Source: Mycobacterium sp. IS-3022 (GTDB lineage Bacteria; Actinomycetota; Actinomycetes; Mycobacteriales; Mycobacteriaceae). Taken from it: a stretch of 64,000 nucleotides of DNA. Location: positions 1 to 64,000 of the forward strand of contig NZ_LQIN01000003.1 of NCBI RefSeq assembly GCF_001500065.1, in the 5' to 3' direction. Shown one piece after another: positions 57,902 through 64,000 of this stretch. The stretch's first letter is position 1; every line of letters starts with the position of its first letter. Under the pieces are notes generated by a model. That model had not been told where the DNA came from and ran no database searches. It was given only the letters and a program-made list of their open reading frames with translations. The translations under genes and the position numbers were made by a program.

Positions 57902-58732
57902 TCAGTGCGCGTTCGGCACCAACCGCGGCAACACCGTGGAGAACAACCGCTGGTATCCCGATCCGGTCATGCGCACGATGAAGTCGAGGACCTTGGCGTC
58001 CGGACCGACCAGCACACGCGCCTTGTCCTTGCGCACCGCGTCGAGGATGATGTTCGCGGCCCGCTCGGGTGTGGTGAGGGTGAGCCACTTGTCGAAGGTC
58101 CGAGTCAGGCTTTCCTTGTCGAAACCCTCGACGGCCGTGGCGTTTCGCATGATCGCGGTCTTGATGCCGCCGGGATGCACGGTCGTCACCTTCACCGGAT
58201 GGCCGGCCGCCGCCATCTCCTGACGCAGCGCCTCCGTGAAACCGCGCACCGCGAACTTCGCCGAGTTGTAAGCCGCCTGGCCGGGAACGGAGAAAATCCC
58301 GAACAGGCTCGACACATTGACGATGTGGCCGTCGCCCGACGCGATCAGGTGCGGCAGGAAGGCCTTGGTGCCGTTGACGACGCCCCAGAAGTCCACGTCC
58401 ATCACTCGTTCGAAGTCCTTGTACGGCGTCACCTCGACGTCGCCGACGTAGGCGATGCCCGCGTTGTTGTAGACCTGGTTGATCGTCCCGAAGTGTTCGA
58501 CGACCGAGTCGGCGTACAGCTCGAAGGCCTCCCGCTCGGTGACGTCGAGTCGGTCCGCCTTCACCGGCGCGCCGATGGCCTTGATGCGCGCCTCGGTTTC
58601 CGCCAGGCCTTCGGTGTTGACGTCGCTGATCGCCACCTTCGCGCCGGAGCGCGCCAGTTCGAGCGCCAGCGCCTGCCCGATGCCTGATCCGGCGCCGGTC
58701 ACGACGGCGACCTTCCCCGCGAAGCCCTGCAT
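57902..58732 (-). CDS. Short-chain dehydrogenase/reductase (Rv1245c-like)
   Basis: The 276-residue classical SDR has the cofactor motif TGAGSGIG (residues 13-20), NNAG, catalytic Ser in NVSSLFG, and YNSAK (Tyr-x-x-x-Lys). The DVNTEGLAE segment after strand 2 points to NAD rather than NADP. ATG 58732 follows GAGGAG; GTG 58738 is an alternative. Substrate unknown. Confidence 0.9.
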   Translation of the reverse strand: MQGFAGKVAVVTGAGSGIGQALALELARSGAKVAISDVNTEGLAETEARIKAIGAPVKADRLDVTEREAFELYADSVVEHFGTINQVYNNAGIAYVGDVEVTPYKDFERVMDVDFWGVVNGTKAFLPHLIASGDGHIVNVSSLFGIFSVPGQAAYNSAKFAVRGFTEALRQEMAAAGHPVKVTTVHPGGIKTAIMRNATAVEGFDKESLTRTFDKWLTLTTPERAANIILDAVRKDKARVLVGPDAKVLDFIVRMTGSGYQRLFSTVLPRLVPNAH

Positions 58733-58860
58733 ATCCACTCCTCGTGTCAGTTGCTCGTGACGAGGCTAGCCGGTACCGCCGGTTCGCCCTTTAACGGGTT
58801 GATCCCACGCACCCGTGCAGGCAAGCAACCCGTCAAGCGACCTACGGCGCGAAGGTCTCG

Positions 58861-61800
58861 TCAGGCGAAGGCCTCGTCGAGGATCTCCTGCTGCTCGACG
58901 GCGTGCACCTTCGACGAGCCCGACGACGGCGCCGACATCGCCCGCCGCGAGATGCGCGTGATGCCGGACAGCTTCTCCGGCAGCACTTCGGGCAGGGTCA
59001 GGCCGAACGTCGGCCATGCGCCCTGGTTCGCCGGTTCCTCCTGAACCCAGAAGTACTGCTCGATGTTGGGATAGCGGTCCAACGTCTCGGCCAGCCGGCG
59101 CCGCGGCAGCGGTGCGAGTTGCTCGATCCGCACGATCGCCACGTCGTCGCGCTTCTCCTTGTTCTTGCGGGCGACCAGCTCGTAGTAGAGCTTGCCGCTG
59201 GTCAACAGCATGCGCTTGGCCTTGCTGCGATCACCGTCGCCGTCTGCGTAGGTCGGTTCCTCGATCACCGAGCGGAACTTCATCTCGGTGAACTCGCGGA
59301 TGTCGCTGACGGCGGCCTTGTTGCGAAGCATCGACTTCGGCGTGAACACGATGAGCGGCCGGTGGATGCCGTCGAGCGCGTGACGGCGCAACAGGTGGAA
59401 GTAGTTGGCCGGCGTCGACGGCATCGCGATCGTCATCGACCCCTCGGCCCACAACAGCAGGAACCGCTCGATGCGGCCCGACGTGTGGTCCGGACCTTGG
59501 CCCTCGTGCCCGTGCGGCAGCAGCAGCACGACGTCGGACAGCTGCCCCCACTTGGCCTCACCGGAGCTGATGAACTCGTCGATGATCGACTGTGCGCCGT
59601 TGATGAAGTCGCCGAACTGTGCCTCCCACAACACCAGCGCCTCGGGATTGCCGACGGAGTACCCGTATTCGAAGCCGACGGCGGCGAACTCCGACAGCGG
59701 CGAGTCGTACACCATGAACTTGCCACCGGTGGGCGTGCCGTCTTCGTTCGTGGTCAGCAGCTGCAGCGGGGTGAACTCCTGGCCCGTCTTGCGGTCGATG
59801 ATGACCGAGTGGCGCTGCGAGAATGTGCCGCGGCGAGTGTCCTGGCCGGTGAGTCGCACGGTCTTGCCCTCGGCGATCAACGATCCCAGCGCCAGCAGCT
59901 CGGCGAAGGCCCAGTCCACCTTGCCCTCGTAGGCCATCTCGCGCCGCTTCTCGAGTCCCGGCTTGACGCGCGGGTGCACGCTGAAGCCTTCGGGAAACGC
60001 CAGATGCGCGTCTCCGATGCGGGCCAGCAACGACTTGTCCACCGCGGTGTTCGTACCGGCCGGCACCATCTGGTCGGCCTCGACGGAAGCGCTGGGCGCG
60101 ATCTCGTGTTTCTCGAGTTCGCGGACCTCGTTGAAGACCCGTTCCAGCTGACCCTGATAGTCGCGCAGCGCGTCCTCGGCCTCTTTCATCGAGATGTCGC
60201 CGCGGCCGATCAGCGCTTCGGTGTAGCTCTTGCGCACACCGCGTTTGACGTCGATCGCGTCGTACATCGCCGGCTGCGTCATCGACGGGTCGTCGCCTTC
60301 GTTGTGCCCGCGGCGGCGGTAGCACAGCAGGTCGATGACGACGTCCTTCTTGAACTTCTGCCGGAAGTCGACCGCGAGCCGGCCCACCCAGTCCGCGGCC
60401 TCGGGATCGTCGCCGTTGACGTGGAAGATCGGCGCGCCGATCATCTTGGCGACGTCTGTGCAGTACTCCGACGACTTGGCGTCGAAAGGCGATGTGGTGA
60501 AACCGATCTGGTTGTTGACGATGATGTGGATCGTCCCGCCGGTGCGGTAGCCCCGCAGCAGCGCCAGGTTCAGCGTCTCGGCGACCACGCCCTGCCCGGC
60601 GAACGCCGCGTCGCCGTGCAGCATGAGCGGCACGACACTGAAAGCTTCGGCGGTCTCGCTGTCGTGGTCGTCCTTGGCGATGATGTCCTGCTTGGCGCGC
60701 ACCAGACCTTCCAGGACCGGGTCGACGGCCTCGAGGTGCGACGGATTGGCCACCAGCGACACGTCGATCTCGTTGTCGCCGAACATCTGAATGAACTTGC
60801 CGGATGCGCCGAGGTGGTACTTCACGTCGCCGGAGCCGTGCGCTTGCGACGGGTTCAGGTTGCCTTCGAACTCGCTGAAGATCTGTGAGTACGGCTTGCC
60901 GACGATGTTGGCCAACACGTTGAGCCTGCCGCGGTGCGGCATGGCGATCACGACCTCGTCGAGTGCGTGCTCGGCGCACTGATCGATCACCGCGTCCATG
61001 GTCGGGATGACGGTCTCGGCGCCTTCCAACGAGAAGCGTTTCTGGCCTACGTATTTCGTTTGCAGGAACGTCTCGAACGCTTCTGCCGCGTTGAGCTTGC
61101 TCAGGATGTACTTCTGCTCGGCGACCGTCGGCTTCTCGTGCTTCTTCTCGATGCGGTCCTGAAGCCACTGCTGCTGTTCGGGCTCGAGGATGTGGGTGTA
61201 CTCGACGCCGATGTGGCGACAGTAGGAGTCCCGCAGCAGGCCGAGAACGTCGCGCAGCTTCTTCTGCTCGGCGCCGGCGAAGCCGCCGACCTTGAACTCG
61301 CGATCCAGGTCCCACAGCGTCAGGCCGTGGGTCTGCACGTCGAGGTCGGGGTGGCTGCGGAACCGGTTCTTGTCCAGTCGCAGTGGGTCGATGTCGGCCA
61401 TCAGGTGACCGCGGTTGCGGTACGCGGCGATCAACTCGATGACGCGGGCGTTCTTGTCCTCGATCGAGTCCGGGTTGTCGGTCCGCCACCGCACCGGCTC
61501 GTAGGGGATGCCGAGCTCGCGGAAGGTCTCGTCGAAGAAGTCGTCGTCGAGCAACAGCTGGTGCACGGTGCGCAGGAAGTCGCCGGACTCGGCGCCCTGA
61601 ATGATTCGGTGGTCGTAGGTCGACGTCAACGTGACCAGCTTGCCGACACCCAGATCGGCGATGCGCTCCTCGCTCGCGCCCTGGAACTCGGCCGGATACT
61701 CCATCGCGCCGACACCGATGATCGCGCCCTGGCCGCGCATCAGCCGCGGCACCGAATGCACGGTGCCGATGGTGCCGGGGTTGGTCAGCGAAATCGTCAC

Positions 61801-62658
61801 GCCGCCAAAGTCTTGGGCGGTGAGCTTACCGTCGCGCGCCCGGCGCACGATGTCCTCGTACGCTGCGATGAACTGGCCGAACGACATCGCTTCGGCGCCC
61901 TTGATGCCGGCCACCACCAACTGGCGGTTACCGTCCTTGCCCTGCAGGTCGATCGCGAGCCCGAGGTTGACGTGTTCGGGGGTGACCGCGGTCGGCTTGC
62001 CGTCGGTCTCGGCGAAGTGGCGGTTCATGTTCGGGAACTTCTTGACCGCCTGTACGACCGCGTAACCGATCAGGTGGGTGAACGAAATCTTCCCGCCCCG
62101 AGTCCGTTTCAGGTGGTTGTTGATGACGATCCGGTTGTCGATCATCAGCTTGGCGGGTATCGCGCGGACACTGGTCGCCGTCGGCACCTCCAACGAGGCC
62201 GACATGTTCTTCACGACTGCCGCGGCCGCACCCCGCAGCACCTGAGTCTCTTGGCCGTCGGCGGACTCCTTGGCCTTGGCCTTCGCCGGGGCGCTCTCCG
62301 GCGCCTTGGCTTCCTTGGCCGGGGCCTTGGACTCGGAGGCCTTCTTGTCCTTTGCCGGCGCTTTCGCGTCGGGTGCCTTGGCTTCCTTGGCGGCTCCCTT
62401 GGTTTCCTTGGTTTCCTTGGCGCCGTCGCTGTCGGTCTCCTTCGGCGCCGGAGCCGGCGCCGGCTCTGGCGGGCTCACCGGCGCGGCCGCACGCTGACCG
62501 TTGGCGCCACCGGTCTGGCTCTCGGACGTCGGCTCGGGAGAGTAGTCGACCAGAAACTCATGCCAACTGGGATCGACCGACGAGGGATCCTCGCGGAACT
62601 TGCGGTACATCTCCTCGACCAACCACTCGTTCTGTCCGAATGGTGAAGGTGAGCTCAC
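58861..62658 (-). CDS. kgd: Multifunctional 2-oxoglutarate metabolism enzyme Kgd (SucA)
   Basis: Mycobacterial 2-oxoglutarate decarboxylase/dehydrogenase E1 with an N-terminal E2-like acyltransferase domain. From GTG 62658 it has 1265 residues: E1 N-terminal tail ([17 protein letters not shown]), a linker, the acyltransferase region ending [14 protein letters not shown], then ThDP-dependent domains ([47 protein letters not shown]). The linker (residues ~46-138) is Lys/Ala/Glu-rich, unlike the Ala/Pro-rich linker of M. smegmatis Kgd, and makes the protein longer (about 1227 there). Start codons further upstream lack conservation. Confidence 0.95.
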   Translation of the reverse strand: MSSPSPFGQNEWLVEEMYRKFREDPSSVDPSWHEFLVDYSPEPTSESQTGGANGQRAAAPVSPPEPAPAPAPKETDSDGAKETKETKGAAKEAKAPDAKAPAKDKKASESKAPAKEAKAPESAPAKAKAKESADGQETQVLRGAAAAVVKNMSASLEVPTATSVRAIPAKLMIDNRIVINNHLKRTRGGKISFTHLIGYAVVQAVKKFPNMNRHFAETDGKPTAVTPEHVNLGLAIDLQGKDGNRQLVVAGIKGAEAMSFGQFIAAYEDIVRRARDGKLTAQDFGGVTISLTNPGTIGTVHSVPRLMRGQGAIIGVGAMEYPAEFQGASEERIADLGVGKLVTLTSTYDHRIIQGAESGDFLRTVHQLLLDDDFFDETFRELGIPYEPVRWRTDNPDSIEDKNARVIELIAAYRNRGHLMADIDPLRLDKNRFRSHPDLDVQTHGLTLWDLDREFKVGGFAGAEQKKLRDVLGLLRDSYCRHIGVEYTHILEPEQQQWLQDRIEKKHEKPTVAEQKYILSKLNAAEAFETFLQTKYVGQKRFSLEGAETVIPTMDAVIDQCAEHALDEVVIAMPHRGRLNVLANIVGKPYSQIFSEFEGNLNPSQAHGSGDVKYHLGASGKFIQMFGDNEIDVSLVANPSHLEAVDPVLEGLVRAKQDIIAKDDHDSETAEAFSVVPLMLHGDAAFAGQGVVAETLNLALLRGYRTGGTIHIIVNNQIGFTTSPFDAKSSEYCTDVAKMIGAPIFHVNGDDPEAADWVGRLAVDFRQKFKKDVVIDLLCYRRRGHNEGDDPSMTQPAMYDAIDVKRGVRKSYTEALIGRGDISMKEAEDALRDYQGQLERVFNEVRELEKHEIAPSASVEADQMVPAGTNTAVDKSLLARIGDAHLAFPEGFSVHPRVKPGLEKRREMAYEGKVDWAFAELLALGSLIAEGKTVRLTGQDTRRGTFSQRHSVIIDRKTGQEFTPLQLLTTNEDGTPTGGKFMVYDSPLSEFAAVGFEYGYSVGNPEALVLWEAQFGDFINGAQSIIDEFISSGEAKWGQLSDVVLLLPHGHEGQGPDHTSGRIERFLLLWAEGSMTIAMPSTPANYFHLLRRHALDGIHRPLIVFTPKSMLRNKAAVSDIREFTEMKFRSVIEEPTYADGDGDRSKAKRMLLTSGKLYYELVARKNKEKRDDVAIVRIEQLAPLPRRRLAETLDRYPNIEQYFWVQEEPANQGAWPTFGLTLPEVLPEKLSGITRISRRAMSAPSSGSSKVHAVEQQEILDEAFA

Positions 62659-62808
62659 GGTAGCTACTCGCCTCGATTCCTTCGCTTCGCGCGAGCGCCT
62701 CACACGCTCGCCAGGTTCTCTACGGTTACCCCGCAATCCGCCGCCTAAAGGCTAGCGCTGAAGCAACGGCCAGGCCATGACAACGGCCTTATGGTCGTCG
62801 CCACGCCG

Positions 62809-63561
62809 CTAGCCCCGCGGTGCGGGCAGCACATGCAGGGCCGCCGGCCACCGCGGTGGCGGACTGCCGAACGCCTTGCGCGCGTTGGCCACGATGCGTT
62901 TGCCCATCAGCCGATTGCCCACGCCGCCGACGACGGCCCCGATGCCGACGGGCAGCATTTTGCCGAACGCGATCGCCCCGCGCTTGAGGGTGTAGCGCTT
63001 GACGAAGTACTTCAGCAGGCGCGAATTCAGTTGCGACACCGCGGGCAGCGGCAGCGTGGCCGCGCCGTCGGCCAGCCACGCGCCCCTGGTGCGGCCCGGG
63101 CCGATCAGGTCCGCGATCGCATGCTTGCTGTCCTCGCCGACCAGCACCGCCAGCACCAGGGCGCGGCGACGTTCCCGATGCTCGGCGGGGATTCCGTGCA
63201 CCTCCGCGACGGCCAGCACGTAGACCGCCGTCGCTTCGAGGAACACCACCGTCTCGACGGCAACCGCCGACATCGCGGCCAGCGTCCCGATGCCGGGGAA
63301 CGCCGCGGCCGAGCCGACGGCCGCGCCGCTGGCCATCACTGCGGCGAGGTAGTGCTTCTCGAGCTTGCCGACGATGTCGGCCGGCGACGCGTCGGGACTC
63401 TGCTTGCGAAGGCGGTCCACGTAGGCCTTGACCGCGGGTCCCTGTACGCGCGCGCCGCGCTCGATGATCTGGGTGAGCACCTTGGCGGCGACGCTCGGAT
63501 CTTCGGCGGCGCCATCGTTGACCGCCGGCAACTGGCTCTTGGCCTTCGACCGGGCACTCAT
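62809..63561 (-). CDS. Conserved membrane protein (Rv1249c-like)
   Basis: The 250-residue protein has a polar, Lys-rich N-terminus (about 90 residues), then hydrophobic segments (AAVMASGAAVGSAAAFPGIGTLA, VETVVFLEATAVYVLAVAEV, and MLPVGIGAVVGGVGNRLMG) and the C-terminal KRIVANARKAFG. The pattern recalls EcsC-like/Rv1249c proteins. It follows kgd-side sequences on the same strand and starts at ATG 63561. Function unknown. Confidence 0.75.
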   Translation of the reverse strand: MSARSKAKSQLPAVNDGAAEDPSVAAKVLTQIIERGARVQGPAVKAYVDRLRKQSPDASPADIVGKLEKHYLAAVMASGAAVGSAAAFPGIGTLAAMSAVAVETVVFLEATAVYVLAVAEVHGIPAEHRERRRALVLAVLVGEDSKHAIADLIGPGRTRGAWLADGAATLPLPAVSQLNSRLLKYFVKRYTLKRGAIAFGKMLPVGIGAVVGGVGNRLMGKRIVANARKAFGSPPPRWPAALHVLPAPRG

Positions 63562-63702
63562 GTGGGCCTCCTGTCCGAGCTATTCGCCTCAAGGCTAACG
63601 CCTCGCCAACGAACGGCGATCGGCGTCGGTGCCCGGCCGTGATCACGCTCACTGTGCGCGCAACCGGGAAGAAAATATTGAGAAGCGACGCTAACCATTC
63701 TC

Positions 63703-64000
63703 ATGGCAACATCACCGGCTGTGGAGCTGACAACCGCCCCGACCTCGACACAGGAGGAAAGGACGCCGAGCCGCATCCGGATGATCGTCGTGCTCGGGGT
63801 CATGGTTGCGCTCGGTCCACTGACCATCGACATGTACCTGCCCGCGCTGCCGAGGATCGCCGACGAGCTCGGGGTGTCCTCGTCGGTGGCGCAGCTGACG
63901 CTCACCGGGACGCTTGCCGGGCTGGCGCTCGGCCAGCTGGTCGTCGGCCCGCTGTCGGACTCGTTGGGTCGGCGCCGCCCGCTGATGGCCGGGATCGTGC
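63703..64000 (+). CDS. Bcr/CflA-type MFS drug transporter, cut by window edge
   Basis: The first 99 residues are visible: a polar N-terminus, helix 1 (MIVVLGVMVALGPLTIDMYLPALP, typical of Bcr/CflA), then VAQLTLTGTLAGLALGQLVVGPLSDSLGRRRPL containing the MFS motif A (GPLSDSLGRRRPL). It should export drugs or other small molecules by proton antiport. ATG 63703 is the start; it is divergent from the Rv1249c-like gene across 141 bp that contain an AT-rich stretch around 63673-63680. Confidence 0.88.
   Translation, partial: MATSPAVELTTAPTSTQEERTPSRIRMIVVLGVMVALGPLTIDMYLPALPRIADELGVSSSVAQLTLTGTLAGLALGQLVVGPLSDSLGRRRPLMAGIV

Noticed and set aside
58903..60888. 661-codon plus-strand ORF opposite kgd, and the 570- and 643-codon ORFs nearby
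   Set aside because: Compositional shadows: low-complexity Arg/Val-rich translations in the antisense or alternate frame of kgd, with no motif, while the kgd frame is fully conserved.

Overview
The window is high-GC chromosomal DNA from a mycobacterium, most likely a rapid-growing Mycolicibacterium-type species. The evidence is the set of mycobacterial signature genes: fbiC (coenzyme F420), fdxC, pruC/pruA/pruB, dapD/dapE, gpgS, glgM/glgC, sigE-rseA-htrA-tatB, lpqY-sugABC, corA, mdh, lpqZ and a full-length Kgd. From memory, the order follows the M. tuberculosis Rv1173-Rv1250 interval. The differences are inserted genes, a tandem duplication, and a cluster of ESX-1-like secretion substrates. 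I see no rRNA, tRNA, insertion sequence, prophage or CRISPR array. Coding density is very high and no gene-free stretch exceeds 300 bp.

Layout. 1-614: end of a truncated exported protein. 744-5812: fbiC with a leader ORF, a DUF1353 protein, fdxC and a dapC-type aminotransferase. 5886-10190: proline catabolism with its PucR-type regulator. 10187-14281: small exported, SnoaL-like, NUDIX, FadD36, VOC and M15-peptidase genes. 14396-16429: divergent dapD/dapE. 16543-18150: an ABC-F ATPase behind a structured leader. 18256-20870: PPE68-like, PE-like and EspC-like genes. 20929-25494: a STAND-like ATPase, a LOG protein and FadD6. 25566-31242: folP2-gpgS-DivIVA-like-tagA, a DUF3117 protein and glgM/glgC. 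31239-36481: a TetR-controlled ABC exporter with two tandem membrane methyltransferases. 36601-40648: O-methyltransferase and the sigE envelope-stress locus. 40665-46867: secreted cell-wall proteins, mrp, a DUF1003/MgtE-N pair and a CitE-like lyase. 46884-53396: DUF4190, a general-stress-17M-like protein, the LpqY-SugABC trehalose importer and a SUFU-domain protein. 53454-64000: corA, mdh, malic enzyme, lpqZ, an SDR, kgd, a membrane protein and the start of an MFS transporter.

Functional themes are: cell-wall precursor supply (DapC/D/E for diaminopimelate, with M15 and lytic-transglycosylase-type proteins); glucan and trehalose handling (GlgC and GlgM making maltose-1-phosphate, GpgS for methylglucose lipopolysaccharide, LpqY-SugABC recycling trehalose); central carbon (Mdh, malic enzyme, Kgd); and stress and drug response (SigE-RseA-HtrA, ABC-F, ABC-2 exporter with TetR).

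Many starts look leaderless: a TANNNT-type -10 box lies 6-8 bp before the start codon. The most unusual features are the orphan PPE68/PE/EspC-like trio, the ABC-F leader that begins with a start-stop ATGTGA able to pair with the ABC-F start codon, a leaderless 26-codon ORF overlapping fbiC, a 24-bp bidirectional leaderless promoter between dapD and dapE, two copies of a palindromic element, a duplicated exporter-associated methyltransferase, a lysine-rich linker in Kgd, and a 25-bp triplicate repeat at the end of the trehalose operon.
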